DNA from: Bifidobacterium breve
GTDB taxonomy: Bacteria > Actinomycetota > Acidimicrobiia > Acidimicrobiales > Acidimicrobilacustridaceae
NCBI GenBank assembly: GCA_945860545.1
Contig: CAMAQM010000013.1
Location: forward strand, 1 to 52,529
DNA length: 52,529 nucleotides
Direction: 5' to 3'
Below are positions 1 to 10,023 of the stretch, in pieces. The stretch's first letter is position 1. Each line of letters starts with the position of its first letter. A program made the translations under genes and the position numbers. The notes beneath the pieces are model-generated. The model saw only the letters and a list, made by a program, of their open reading frames with translations. It was not told the origin of the DNA and searched no databases.

Positions 1-738
1 ATCGCCAAGAGTGTGATCGCCGACGACGGTGGTGCGGCGAACCTGATCTTCCGGGTTGGGCCCGGGTCGCTCGCCGACCTCAAGACCCTTGTCGACGGCC
101 TCGAAGGCGCTCTCGTCACCGATCTCACACCCCCGCCGGGAGCCAGCGCCACCCCATCTGGTCTCGCCGTGGTCGGTGTGGGTCTGCTCGAAAATGTCGA
201 GGCCAACCGGGCGCTGCTCACCTACGTGGCGCTCGGTGTGGTCGCCCTGTGGCTACTCGTCCGCTACCGGAGCGTGGCCCGCATGCTCGTCGCTCTGGTC
301 CCGGTGATCATGGCGGTGGGTACGTCGTCGCTGGTGGTGGCGCTCGCCGGGTTCAAACTCAGCCCGCTCACCACCATCTCAGGCCCGTTGGTCATCGCCA
401 CCTGTACCGAGTTCGCCTCGTTGATCCTCGCCCGCTACCTCGAGGAGCGGCGTCGGGGCCTGTCGCCGAAGGAGGCCTCGGACACGGCCAGCGCCCGCAC
501 CGGCAAGGCTTTCGTCACCTCGGCGTTGACCACCGTCGGGGGCTTCGCCGTCCTGATGTTCTCGTCGTTGCCACTGCTGCGGGACTTCGGGGCCATTGTG
601 GCTCTCAACGTTGCGGTGGCGCTGCTCGCCGCCCTGGTGGTCCAGCCACCGGTGCTGGTGTGGATGGACGCGCGCGGCTGGCTGCTCAAGGCAGGCGACC
701 GCTCCCCCGACGACGAGCCGTCTCCCGCCGGGGTCTGA
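1..738 (+). CDS. MMPL/RND-family transporter, C-terminal part (5' end outside window)
   Basis: The frame is open from base 1, so this is the C-terminal piece of a longer gene. It encodes a periplasmic-type loop (about residues 1-65 of the visible part) followed by about five hydrophobic helices, which matches the second membrane half of MMPL/RND exporters that move lipids or hydrophobic compounds with proton flow. Between helices there is the usual basic cytoplasmic loop (YLEERRRGLSPKEA) followed by the TGKAFVTSALTTVGGF segment typical of the family. It ends with a short charged tail. Kgd follows 63 bases later under its own promoter. The substrate cannot be told from this half. Family assignment is fairly sure; MmpL-like versus other RND subfamily is open. 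Confidence 0.85.
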   Translation: MAKSVIADDGGAANLIFRVGPGSLADLKTLVDGLEGALVTDLTPPPGASATPSGLAVVGVGLLENVEANRALLTYVALGVVALWLLVRYRSVARMLVALVPVIMAVGTSSLVVALAGFKLSPLTTISGPLVIATCTEFASLILARYLEERRRGLSPKEASDTASARTGKAFVTSALTTVGGFAVLMFSSLPLLRDFGAIVALNVAVALLAALVVQPPVLVWMDARGWLLKAGDRSPDDEPSPAGV

Positions 739-788
739 ACACCCGCCCCGGGGTTCAACCGGGTCACGCCAGAGCATGGGGGCGCCGG

Positions 789-794
789 TAGGCT
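789..794 (+). promoter_or_regulatory. -10 element TAGGCT, leaderless type, for kgd
   Basis: TAGGCT lies 7 bases before the GTG of kgd, which would put the transcript 5' end at or next to the start codon. No Shine-Dalgarno is visible. The same spacing recurs at many genes in this window. Confidence 0.6.
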
Positions 795-801
795 GACCGT
801 C

Positions 802-3800
802 GTGGCAGATGACCCCGGTTCAACATCGTCAGCAGTCGGACCCAACGCCTGGCTGGTTGACGAGATGCACGAACGTTTTCTCGCCGACCCCACGTCGGTG
901 AGCCCCAGTTGGCAGGAGTTCTTCGCCGACTACCGCCCCAGCGGCACCGACGGCTCGGGAGCGGCTCGTCAGGCCGCCCAGCGCGCCGTGCCTGACGGGG
1001 CTGAACCGATCAGGGGAGCCGGCGCCCGCATCGTGTCGAACATGCAGGCGAGTCTCGGGGTGCCAACGGCGACCTCGTACCGCGAGATTCCCGCCAAGCT
1101 GCTCGAGGTGAACCGCAACGTTGCCAACAACTACCTCGCACGCCAACGTGGCGGCAAGGTCAGTTTCACCCACCTCATCGGTTACGCCGTCGTGCGTGCC
1201 ATCGCCGACACCGTTCCGGCGATGAACGCCGCGTTCGTCGACAACGGTGGCGACCCGATGGTCATCCGCCACCCCCACATCGGTCTCGGACTCGCTGTCG
1301 ATGTCGCCAAAGCCGACGGATCACGCACGCTGCTCGTCCCGTGCATCCGTGACGCTGACACCCTTGACTTCGCCGGGTTCTGGGCCGCCTATGAGGACCA
1401 GATCCGAAAGGTACGGACCAACAAACTCACCCCCGACGACTTCTCGGGGGTCACCGTCACGCTGACGAACCCCGGCACCATCGGAACGGTGGCGTCCGTG
1501 CCGCGCCTCATGCCCGGCCAGGGGTTGATCGCCGGTGTTGGCACCATTGACTACCCGGCGCAATACCAGGGTGCCGACCCGGCTGCCCTCGCCCGCATGG
1601 GGGTGTCCAAGGTCGTCACGGTGTCCTCCACCTACGACCATCGGATCATCCAGGGGGCGGAGTCCGGCCTGTTCCTCAAGCGGGTTCAGGAACTGCTGAT
1701 GGGTTCAGACGGCTTCTACGACCAGGTGTTTCGCTCGCTCGGCGTTCCCTACGAGGCGGTGGCGTGGCACCGTGACGCCAACCCGTCGGACAACACCGAT
1801 GCGCAGGTCGCCAAGCAGGTGAAGGTTGAACACCTCATCAACATGCACCGGGTTCGAGGGCACCTGATCGCCGATCTCGATCCGCTGGCCTCAGAAGAAC
1901 CCCACATGCACGCCGAGTTGGATCCTGCGCACTACGGGTTGACCATCTGGGACCTCGACCGGGAGTTCCTCGCCAGTGGCATCGGCGGCCACGACCGTCT
2001 GCCACTCGGCGACATCCTCCACATCCTCCGGGACGCGTACTGCCGAACGGTGGGCATCGAGTACATGCACATCTCGGACCCCGCTGAGAAGGCGTGGATC
2101 CAAGAACAGGTGGAGGGTGTTCCCACCACCCTCGACACCACCGAGCAACTCCACATCCTCGACCGGCTCAACGCTGCCGAAGCGCTCGAGAAGTTCCTTG
2201 GCACCAAGTACGTCGGCCAGAAACGGTTCGGCATCGACGGCGCGGAAAGCGCCATCCCCCTCCTTGACGCCATCGTGGGTCAGGCGGCGGACACCGGCAT
2301 GGACTCCGTGGTGATGGGTATGGCCCACCGCGGGCGCCTCAATGTTCTGGTCAACGTCGTCGGGAAGTCCTACAAGCAGATGTTCAAGGAGTTCGAGGGC
2401 AACATCGACCCAGAGTCCACACAGGGTTCAGGCGACGTGAAGTACCACCTCGGTCAGATCGGCAAGTTCGTGTCGCGTGCAGGTAACGCCATTGAGGTGG
2501 AACTCGCCGCCAACCCCAGTCACCTCGAGGCCGCCGACCCGGTCGTCGAAGGCATGGCGCGGGCCCGCATGGACCGCATCGAGCCACCGGGAGAGTTCCC
2601 GGTCCTGCCGATCCTCATTCACGGCGACGCCGCCTTCGCTGGTCAGGGTGTCGTCGCTGAGACCCTCAACCTCTCGATGATCAAGGGGTATCGGGTGGGT
2701 GGCACCATCCACCTGATCATCAACAACCAACTCGGGTTCACCACTCCGCCGCAGTCGGCCCGGTCATCGGAGTACCCGACCGATGTGGCCATGATGGTCC
2801 AGGCGCCGATCCTTCACGTCAACGGTGACGACCCCGAGGCCTGCGTGCGGGTGGCCCGGCTCGCCTCCGCCTATCGCCAGCGGTTCCACAAGGACGTGGT
2901 CATCGACATGTGGTGCTACCGACGCCACGGCCACAACGAGGGGGACGACCCGTCGTACACCCAGCCCCTGATGTACAAGAAGATTGAGCAGCGGCGCAGC
3001 GTCCGCAAGCTCTACACCGAGACCCTCGTGAAGCGCGGCGACATCACGATGGATGAGGCCGAGGTCGCCCTGTCGAACTTCTCGGGTCGCTTGCAGGCCG
3101 CCCTTGAAGAGACCCGTGACGAGGCACCTCCTGCTGACACGCGGGCCAAGCCGGCGCCGCCCCCGGTGGGGGTCCTCCCCGCCGTCGAGACCGGGGTGGA
3201 TCGTGCCGTCCTCGACACCGTGTACGACGCGCTGTCCGTCCTGCCCGAGGGGTTCACCATCCACCCCAAGCTGGCACGTCAGTTCGAGGCGCGCGACACC
3301 ATGTACCGCGACGACAACACCGTCGACTGGGCACTGGGTGAAGCGTTCGCCCTTGGAACGCTCCTCCACGAAGGTACGTCGGTGCGCCTCGCCGGCCAGG
3401 ACAGCCGCCGCGGGACGTTCTCCCACCGCCACGGCGTCCTCGTTGATTTCGAGAACGAGTCCGAACACCAGCCACTGGCCGCCGCCGCCACAGACGGCGC
3501 GAAGTTGTGGCTGTACGACTCGCTACTGAGTGAATACGCAGCGCTGGGTTTCGAATACGGGTACTCGGTGGCGAGCCCCGACGTCCTCGTGTTGTGGGAA
3601 GCGCAGTTCGGTGACTTCTTCAACGGCGCCCAGATCATCCTCGACCAGTTCGTGGTTGCTGCCGAGGACAAGTGGAAGCAGCACTCAGGCCTGGTCCTGC
3701 TCCTCCCCCACGGGTACGAGGGTCAGGGGCCCGAACACTCGAGTGCCCGCATTGAGCGCTTCCTCACGCTTGCCGCCGAGGACAACATCCAGATCTGCAA

Positions 3801-4353
3801 CGCCACGAATGCAGCGCAGTACTTCCACCTCCTACGGCGTCAGATGCACCGCAGCGTCCGTAAACCGTTGGTGGTCTTCACCCCCAAGTCGGGTCTGCGT
3901 TCGCCGGCGTTCAGGTCGCCCGTCGCTGAGTTGACCCAGGGTTCGTTCCGTGAGGTGCTCGACGACCCCGGGGTCAGCGACCCCACATCGGTGCGACGGG
4001 TTGTGCTCGCCTCGGGCAAGGTCGCAGTTGAGGCCCTCGCCGAACGGGATCGCATCGGCGCCCCCGCAGCGATCGTCCGAGTGGAGCAGCTCTACCCGTG
4101 GCCCTACGAGCAGGTCGCCGCCACGCTTGACCGCTACCCCAATGCCCGCCAGCTGGTCTGGCTGCAGGAAGAGCCTGAGAACATGGGCCCGTGGAACGGC
4201 ATCAAGGGCAGGTTGTACGAGGCCCATGAGGACAGCCACACCATCCGCCGGGTGAGCCGCACCGAGGCAGGAAGTCCCGCCACCGGTAGCGGCGCCATCC
4301 ACCGTCAGGAACAAGAAGAACTTCTCGCCCGGGCGTTCGCCGATCCCTACTGA
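802..4353 (+). CDS. kgd: Multifunctional 2-oxoglutarate decarboxylase/dehydrogenase E2-E1 fusion (Kgd, SucA)
   Basis: This 1183-residue enzyme has the actinobacterial architecture in which a succinyltransferase (E2) catalytic domain is fused to the thiamine-diphosphate E1 component. A short 2-oxoglutarate dehydrogenase N-terminal segment (residues about 15-45, LVDEMHERFLADP) is followed by an E2 domain ending in DHRIIQGAESG with catalytic His280, then the E1 domain from about residue 340 onward. E1 signatures include HRGRLNVL from His509 and the ThDP/Mg loop GDAAFAGQGVV at 608-618. No lipoyl domain is present, as expected for Kgd, which relies on a separate E2 of the pyruvate complex. It acts in the TCA cycle. 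In mycobacteria the protein GarA regulates this enzyme; no garA is in the window. The start is GTG, supported by the promoter spacing. Confidence 0.97.
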   Translation: MADDPGSTSSAVGPNAWLVDEMHERFLADPTSVSPSWQEFFADYRPSGTDGSGAARQAAQRAVPDGAEPIRGAGARIVSNMQASLGVPTATSYREIPAKLLEVNRNVANNYLARQRGGKVSFTHLIGYAVVRAIADTVPAMNAAFVDNGGDPMVIRHPHIGLGLAVDVAKADGSRTLLVPCIRDADTLDFAGFWAAYEDQIRKVRTNKLTPDDFSGVTVTLTNPGTIGTVASVPRLMPGQGLIAGVGTIDYPAQYQGADPAALARMGVSKVVTVSSTYDHRIIQGAESGLFLKRVQELLMGSDGFYDQVFRSLGVPYEAVAWHRDANPSDNTDAQVAKQVKVEHLINMHRVRGHLIADLDPLASEEPHMHAELDPAHYGLTIWDLDREFLASGIGGHDRLPLGDILHILRDAYCRTVGIEYMHISDPAEKAWIQEQVEGVPTTLDTTEQLHILDRLNAAEALEKFLGTKYVGQKRFGIDGAESAIPLLDAIVGQAADTGMDSVVMGMAHRGRLNVLVNVVGKSYKQMFKEFEGNIDPESTQGSGDVKYHLGQIGKFVSRAGNAIEVELAANPSHLEAADPVVEGMARARMDRIEPPGEFPVLPILIHGDAAFAGQGVVAETLNLSMIKGYRVGGTIHLIINNQLGFTTPPQSARSSEYPTDVAMMVQAPILHVNGDDPEACVRVARLASAYRQRFHKDVVIDMWCYRRHGHNEGDDPSYTQPLMYKKIEQRRSVRKLYTETLVKRGDITMDEAEVALSNFSGRLQAALEETRDEAPPADTRAKPAPPPVGVLPAVETGVDRAVLDTVYDALSVLPEGFTIHPKLARQFEARDTMYRDDNTVDWALGEAFALGTLLHEGTSVRLAGQDSRRGTFSHRHGVLVDFENESEHQPLAAAATDGAKLWLYDSLLSEYAALGFEYGYSVASPDVLVLWEAQFGDFFNGAQIILDQFVVAAEDKWKQHSGLVLLLPHGYEGQGPEHSSARIERFLTLAAEDNIQICNATNAAQYFHLLRRQMHRSVRKPLVVFTPKSGLRSPAFRSPVAELTQGSFREVLDDPGVSDPTSVRRVVLASGKVAVEALAERDRIGAPAAIVRVEQLYPWPYEQVAATLDRYPNARQLVWLQEEPENMGPWNGIKGRLYEAHEDSHTIRRVSRTEAGSPATGSGAIHRQEQEELLARAFADPY

Positions 4354-4387
4354 CCCACGGCAGGCACCCCGGAGGACCCGGTCAGAT

Positions 4388-5041
4388 TCAGTTGGGCGTT
4401 GCCGACAGCAGGTCTGACAGTGCCACGTCGATGTGGATGGCGAGCTCTTCGAGGGCGACGAGTGGGTCGGTGACCTTGACCGTTGCCATACCCATCGCCG
4501 CCGCCGGCTTCAGGTTGATCCCGAGGTCATCGAGGAACACTGCCTCAGACGGCTCGATCCCAAGCTCGGCACAGGCGATCTCGTAGAACGCCACGTCTGG
4601 CTTGCGGACTCCGACACGACTGGACTCGACGACGACGTCGAACATGGCCAGCACGCTCTCCCACGCCGGGGGCAGGTGTTGGGTGGGGCCACTGAGGAAG
4701 TTGTTGGTCAGCAGTCCCGTGGTGAACCGCGGGTCGTTGCGGAGCCAGCCCAATGCAGCGACCATCTCGGGGCGCACCTCGCCAGCGAGCAGACCGAGCA
4801 CCTCAACGCCCCGGACCTCGTAGCCAAGGGCTCCCGATTCATTCGCGAAAGCCACGTCGAAGTCCGAGACCGTGATTTCGCTGCGCTCGAGACGGGCCCA
4901 GGCGTTGGTGTCGGAATTCGTCTGGTTGACCCGGCGCAGGAAGCCATCTGGGAGGCTGTGACGCCGTTCATAGGCGGCGAATGCCTCGAACGGTGAGGTG
5001 AGAATGACACCTCCGAAGTCGAACAAGACGGCCCGGCGCAC
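4388..5041 (-). CDS. HAD-superfamily hydrolase (FGGV subgroup)
   Basis: A 217-residue haloacid-dehalogenase-fold hydrolase. Motif I is LFDFGGV with nucleophile Asp8; the usual second Asp of DxD is Gly10, as in the epoxide-hydrolase-N-terminal/ACAD10-like subgroup. Motif II Thr112 (LLTNN), motif III Lys147 (GVRKPD) and motif IV Asp171-Asp172 (FLDDLGIN) are all present, with an alpha-helical cap between motifs I and II. A phosphatase or dehalogenase role is possible; loss of the general-acid Asp makes ordinary phosphatase chemistry less certain. It is convergent with kgd (34-base gap). The GTG start is supported by a -10 hexamer six bases upstream. Substrate unknown. Confidence 0.88.
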   Translation of the reverse strand: MRRAVLFDFGGVILTSPFEAFAAYERRHSLPDGFLRRVNQTNSDTNAWARLERSEITVSDFDVAFANESGALGYEVRGVEVLGLLAGEVRPEMVAALGWLRNDPRFTTGLLTNNFLSGPTQHLPPAWESVLAMFDVVVESSRVGVRKPDVAFYEIACAELGIEPSEAVFLDDLGINLKPAAAMGMATVKVTDPLVALEELAIHIDVALSDLLSATPN

Positions 5042-5047
5042 CGGCGC

Positions 5048-5053
5048 AGGCTA
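5048..5053 (-). promoter_or_regulatory. -10 element TAGCCT for the HAD gene (leaderless)
   Basis: Read on the minus strand, TAGCCT is followed by exactly six bases and the GTG at 5041, so transcription would begin on the start codon. Confidence 0.55.
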
Positions 5054-5094
5054 CCCGCAGCACCCCGAGGTACCGGGTCGGCCACGATCGGGCC

Positions 5095-5100
5095 TAGGCT
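5095..5100 (+). promoter_or_regulatory. Candidate -10 element TAGGCT for the NYN/S1/H1-like gene
   Basis: TAGGCT on the plus strand lies 132 bases before the ATG at 5233, implying a GC-rich leader of about 125 bases, the longest inferred leader here. The rest of the 191-base divergent gap shows no small gene or recognisable RNA. Confidence 0.35.
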
Positions 5101-5232
5101 GGGCACATCCCGACCAACGGGTGCGGCCACAAGCGTCGCCGGTCAGGGTTCGACCTCCCGGAGTTTCTCCGGTGCGGGTGCGGAGCCTGGACCTGGTGTC
5201 ACCGGTCGACCCCCCTGAACCCCCGGAACCCC

Positions 5233-6567
5233 ATGCACATATCCCACGTCGTCGTTGACGGCTCCAACATCGCCACCGAGGCGCGGTCACTTCCGAGCCT
5301 CGCCCAACTCGACGAAGCAGTGAAGGCGTTCATCGCCGAGAACGACGTCGGGAACCTCACCGTGATCGTCGACGCCACGTTCGGCCACCGTATCGACGAG
5401 TCCGAACGGGCCGAGTTCGATCAGGCCATCGCCAGCGCTGAGTTGGTGACGCCTCCTGCGGGAGCCATTGGCCGCGGTGACGCGTTCGTCCTGCAGGTCG
5501 CCAACCGGGTCAACGCCGTCATTTTGTCCAACGACTCCTTCCAGGAATTCCATGGCGAGTACCCCTGGCTCTTTGACGAGGGCCGTCTCATGGGAGGCAA
5601 GCCCGTTCCCGGGGTCGGTTGGGTATTCCTGCGCCGGACCCCTGTCCGCGGCCCTGCCAGTCGACGGTCCACCCGGGACGCCAAACGCAAGCGCGATGAC
5701 ACCACCCCAGCGACCGAGGCCAGTGAGGGCCGCAGCGCCAGGGCGGGGCGGTCCCGGGCCAAGGCGAGTGCCAACGCTCCGAAGGACAAACCGTCTGAAC
5801 CCTCCGAGGGTCGGAGCGGGTCTCGCCGCAAGCGGCGCAGCGGCACCAGCAGCAACAGCCCCCAGCCGATGATCAATGAAGCAATGCCATTCCTCGAGTT
5901 TCTCGGCGCCCACCCGGTGGGCTCGGAGATTGAAGCCACCGTTGCGGAATACAGCTCCCACGGCGCCTATGTCACGGTCGACGACGTGCGCTGTTACGCA
6001 CCCCTGCATGCGCTGGGCGACCCCGCGCCGCAGCGGGCGCGTGACGTCGTGACCATCGGGGAGACGCGCCGGTTCACGGTCACACAGGTTGACGGCACCC
6101 GTCGCGGCATCGATGTGGCACTGGTTCCTGGTCAGGAGACCACGCGTGCAAGCAGCGCAGTTTCCGACGCATCAACGTCACGTCCACAATCATCAACGCG
6201 TCGATCACGAAGGACGCCGGCTAAAAAAACTGCGTATCCCTCGTCAGAGGACAGTTCCGCGCCTAACTTGTTTGGTGGTGATGGCAAGTTGTCCGTCGCC
6301 GACACCAGCGGTACTGCTGCAAGAGATGCAGCAGAGCTACTCAACGTTGAGGAGGAGCAGGTGGCAGTAAAGAAGGCAACGAAGAAGGCGACCAAGAAGG
6401 CGCCGGCTCGCAAGGCCGCCAAGAAGGCGACCAAGAAGGCCGTGAAGAAGGCGCCGGCACGTAAGGCCGCCAAGAAGGCAACCAAGAAGGCACCCGCACG
6501 CAAGACGGCTGCCAAGAAGGCGACCAAGAAGGCACCGGCACGCAAGACGGCTGCCCGGCGCCGCTGA
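5233..6567 (+). CDS. NYN/PIN-like ribonuclease with S1-like domain and histone H1-like lysine-rich tail
   Basis: A 444-residue protein of unusual composition. Residues 1-135 look like an NYN (Zc3h12a/PIN-like) RNase domain: VVVDGSN with Asp9 and Asn12, IVDATF Asp47, GRGDAF Asp83 and LSNDSF Asp101 give the acidic cluster expected for metal-dependent RNA cleavage. A basic, Ser/Arg-rich linker follows (about 135-215). An S1-like RNA-binding domain spans about 216-300 (GSEIEATVAEYSSHGAYVTVD). After a Ser/Thr-rich linker, residues 377-444 are repeats of KKATKKAPARK, resembling free-standing bacterial H1-like proteins. The linker before the tail is visibly richer in A/T-ending codons than the gene around it. 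A role in RNA processing or nucleoid/RNA association is inference. A hairpin terminator follows. The domain calls are by eye; nuclease identity is probable, not proven. Confidence 0.8.
   Translation: MHISHVVVDGSNIATEARSLPSLAQLDEAVKAFIAENDVGNLTVIVDATFGHRIDESERAEFDQAIASAELVTPPAGAIGRGDAFVLQVANRVNAVILSNDSFQEFHGEYPWLFDEGRLMGGKPVPGVGWVFLRRTPVRGPASRRSTRDAKRKRDDTTPATEASEGRSARAGRSRAKASANAPKDKPSEPSEGRSGSRRKRRSGTSSNSPQPMINEAMPFLEFLGAHPVGSEIEATVAEYSSHGAYVTVDDVRCYAPLHALGDPAPQRARDVVTIGETRRFTVTQVDGTRRGIDVALVPGQETTRASSAVSDASTSRPQSSTRRSRRTPAKKTAYPSSEDSSAPNLFGGDGKLSVADTSGTAARDAAELLNVEEEQVAVKKATKKATKKAPARKAAKKATKKAVKKAPARKAAKKATKKAPARKTAAKKATKKAPARKTAARRR
6264..6269 (+). promoter_or_regulatory. Possible internal -10 element TAACTT
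   Basis: TAACTT fits the TAnnnT pattern of this genome and lies in the A/T-richer linker region about 90 bases before the internal GTG at 6361. It is weak evidence for a separate transcript of the H1-like tail. Confidence 0.2.
6350..6355 (+). promoter_or_regulatory. Internal perfect Shine-Dalgarno AGGAGG
   Basis: AGGAGG with five-base spacing to an in-frame GTG at 6361, inside the NYN/S1/H1-like gene. Strong Shine-Dalgarno sites are uncommon in this window, so this one may be functional. It also encodes Glu-Glu, so chance is possible. Confidence 0.35.
6361..6567 (+). CDS. Possible nested in-frame gene for a 68-residue histone H1-like protein
   Basis: An internal GTG preceded by a perfect AGGAGG would start a 68-residue product beginning MAVKKATKKATKKAPARK, made almost wholly of Lys, Ala, Thr, Pro and Arg. 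This looks like a complete small H1-like DNA-binding protein and shares its frame and stop with the long fusion, so both products could be made from one locus. The product would bind nucleic acid non-specifically if made. The alternative is that only the fusion exists and the site is a by-product of Glu codons. Uncertain. Confidence 0.35.
   Translation: MAVKKATKKATKKAPARKAAKKATKKAVKKAPARKAAKKATKKAPARKTAAKKATKKAPARKTAARRR
6367..6564 (+). repeat. Degenerate in-gene repeats coding for KKATKKAPARK units
   Basis: About five imperfect copies of a 33-45 base unit built on aagaaggcgaccaagaagg, encoding the lysine-rich tail. Such repeats readily change copy number. Confidence 0.7.
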
Positions 6568-6604
6568 GGCATCGAGAACCAGCCGGCAATCGTCGGCAAT
6601 CGTC

Positions 6605-6631
6605 GGAGCCCACCGCTATGCGGTGGGCTCC
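6605..6631 (+). terminator. Rho-independent-type hairpin after the NYN/S1/H1-like gene
   Basis: A perfect 12-bp stem (GGAGCCCACCGC paired with its complement) closes a three-base TAT loop. Only a short TTCG follows, so the T-tract is weak, as often in high-GC bacteria. It sits 38 bases after the stop codon and before the ettA promoter. A 10-base tandem repeat (cggcaatcgt twice) lies just upstream. Confidence 0.7.
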
Positions 6632-6697
6632 TTCGCGTCCGGCCTGAGCGGACACTCGCTCAACGGACGACTGCCACCACTCCCTCCTAACACTCGG

Positions 6698-6703
6698 TAG
6701 GGT
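6698..6703 (+). promoter_or_regulatory. -10 element TAGGGT for ettA (leaderless)
   Basis: TAGGGT, six bases, then the ATG at 6710: the leaderless arrangement. Confidence 0.6.
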
Positions 6704-6709
6704 CTCGGC

Positions 6710-8386
<1,677 letters not shown>

Positions 8387-8414
8387 ACCTCACGTCCGAC
8401 CCGGAGCGGTACTG

Positions 8415-9203
8415 ATGCCCCCTGCAGACGATGGACAGTCCGTGGAAGACCATTCAATGGCAACTCGGATCGCCACGACCATTGGTCGCGGGCTTCCCGA
8501 CCTTCGGCGGAGTCTCCTCACCGAAGGCATCAGCGGGGCCGAGCTCGGCGCTGCCGGAGACCGTCACGCCCAGGCCACCCTTGAACAACTCGCGACCGAA
8601 CTCAATCCGGGTGACGTGGTCCTGAGCGAAGAGGGGGTCGACGACCCGGCTCGACTCACGGCACGACGCGTGTGGATCATCGATCCCCTTGACGGAACCA
8701 GAGAATTCTCCGAACCCAATCGCCACGACTGGGCCGTGCACGTTGCCCTCGTCGTCGATGGCGCCCCCACAGCAGCCGCTGTCCACCTACCCGATCCCGA
8801 CACCGTGCTGACCACATCGCACAGCACCCACCCCGCCACACTGCCCACCGATCGTCCAGTGCGGATCGTGGTGAGCCGCACTCGACCACCTGCGGTCGCA
8901 TCCGTCATCGCTCGAGCACTCGACGCAGAGATCGTTCACATGGGTTCAGCAGGGGCGAAAGCCGCTGAGGTGGTGTGCGGCGAGGCGGAGATCTATCTCC
9001 ACGACGGCGGGATGAACGAGTGGGACGCCTGCGCACCAGCAGCCGTTGCTGCCTCGGCAGGCCTGCACGTCAGCCACCTCAATGGCTCAGCGCTGGTGTT
9101 CAACAAGCCCCGACCCAGCACCCCGGATCTTCTCATCTGCCATCCTCGGCTCGCCGACGAGGTCCTGGCACTCGTCGACGCTGAACGTGACGGATCGGAC
9201 TGA
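8415..9203 (+). CDS. Inositol monophosphatase-family phosphatase (CysQ-like 3'(2'),5'-bisphosphate nucleotidase)
   Basis: A 262-residue Mg-dependent phosphatase of the IMPase/FBPase fold. Metal ligands are visible: Glu72-Glu73 (SEEG), Asp90 and Asp93 in IDPLDGT, and the late Asp in NEWDACAP. The pattern DPLDGTREF is close to CysQ, which hydrolyses 3'-phosphoadenosine 5'-phosphate from sulfate assimilation; inositol-1-phosphate (for mycothiol) is the main alternative substrate. I chose the ATG at 8415 because a GGAG lies eight bases upstream; an ATG at 8457 is possible. The open frame extends further upstream, but that part overlaps ettA and has no homology-like signal. The next gene starts six bases after its stop. 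Confidence 0.87.
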   Translation: MPPADDGQSVEDHSMATRIATTIGRGLPDLRRSLLTEGISGAELGAAGDRHAQATLEQLATELNPGDVVLSEEGVDDPARLTARRVWIIDPLDGTREFSEPNRHDWAVHVALVVDGAPTAAAVHLPDPDTVLTTSHSTHPATLPTDRPVRIVVSRTRPPAVASVIARALDAEIVHMGSAGAKAAEVVCGEAEIYLHDGGMNEWDACAPAAVAASAGLHVSHLNGSALVFNKPRPSTPDLLICHPRLADEVLALVDAERDGSD

Positions 9204-9209
9204 ACGCCC

Positions 9210-10022
9210 ATGGACCTTCGCTCCATCCGCTACGAGGTCGACGATCGGGTCGCCACCATCACCCTCAACCGACCTGAGCGGCTCAACGCATGGACCGGGA
9301 GGATGCACACCGAGTACCGGTGGGCCATGCAGGAGGCGCAGGATGACGACTCGGTGCGTGTCGTCATCGTCACCGGTGCAGGCCGCGGGTTCTGTGCGGG
9401 CGCAGACGCCAAAGCGCTCGAGGGTCACGCCGAGCGTGGGGGTTACGACCCCGGGACCCCTGAAGATCTGGCCACGCCGGGCTACGGCGTGCATCCAGGC
9501 CTCGATGGCGACTTCACCTTCCACCTCGGGTTGCGCACACCCGTCATCGCCGCCATCAACGGCCCCGCAGCAGGTGTGGGACTCGTACTCGCCTGTTACT
9601 GCGACCTGCGGTTCGCTGCGGCAGGGGTGAAACTGACCACTGCGCACGGACGCCTCAACCTTCCCGCCGAGTACGGCCTCAGCTGGATCCTTCCGCGCAT
9701 CATCGGACTCGGCCGGGCCAATGACCTCCTGCTCACCAGTCGGGTTGTGCTGGCCGAGGAGGCGCACACCATGGGACTGGTGAACCAGGTGGTCCCAGCG
9801 GGTGACGTGCTGAGCGCCGCTCGCTCCCATGCCCGGTTGATGGCCTATGACATCGCGCCGCGTTCGCTGGTGGAGACCAAACGGGCCATTGCCCTTGATC
9901 TGTTCCGGGACCTTGGCGCCTCCACTGCTGAGGCAACGCGCCTGCTCAACGAGATGATGGGAGAGCGAGACTTCGCCGAGGGCGCTCGTGCCCTAGTCGA
10001 GAAACGACCACCGAGGTTCTGA
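9210..10022 (+). CDS. Enoyl-CoA hydratase/isomerase (crotonase family)
   Basis: A 270-residue crotonase-fold protein. The oxyanion-hole motif GAGRGFCAGADAK spans residues 56-68 and the second is INGPAAGVGLVLACYCDLRFAA; LPAEYGLSWILPRIIG carries the probable catalytic Glu. The C-terminal helices (TRLLNEMMGERDFAEGARALVEKRPPRF) close the trimer as in family members. It hydrates or isomerises an enoyl-CoA in fatty-acid or related degradation; the exact acyl chain is not readable. It starts six bases after the phosphatase and is followed one base later by the methyltransferase GTG, so the three probably form one transcript. Confidence 0.92.
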   Translation: MDLRSIRYEVDDRVATITLNRPERLNAWTGRMHTEYRWAMQEAQDDDSVRVVIVTGAGRGFCAGADAKALEGHAERGGYDPGTPEDLATPGYGVHPGLDGDFTFHLGLRTPVIAAINGPAAGVGLVLACYCDLRFAAAGVKLTTAHGRLNLPAEYGLSWILPRIIGLGRANDLLLTSRVVLAEEAHTMGLVNQVVPAGDVLSAARSHARLMAYDIAPRSLVETKRAIALDLFRDLGASTAEATRLLNEMMGERDFAEGARALVEKRPPRF

Positions 10023-10023
10023 G

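Noticed and set aside
9446-9500. Possible frameshift or insertion in the enoyl-CoA hydratase between the two oxyanion motifs
   Set aside because: The frame stays open and the spacing between the motifs is within the range of crotonases.
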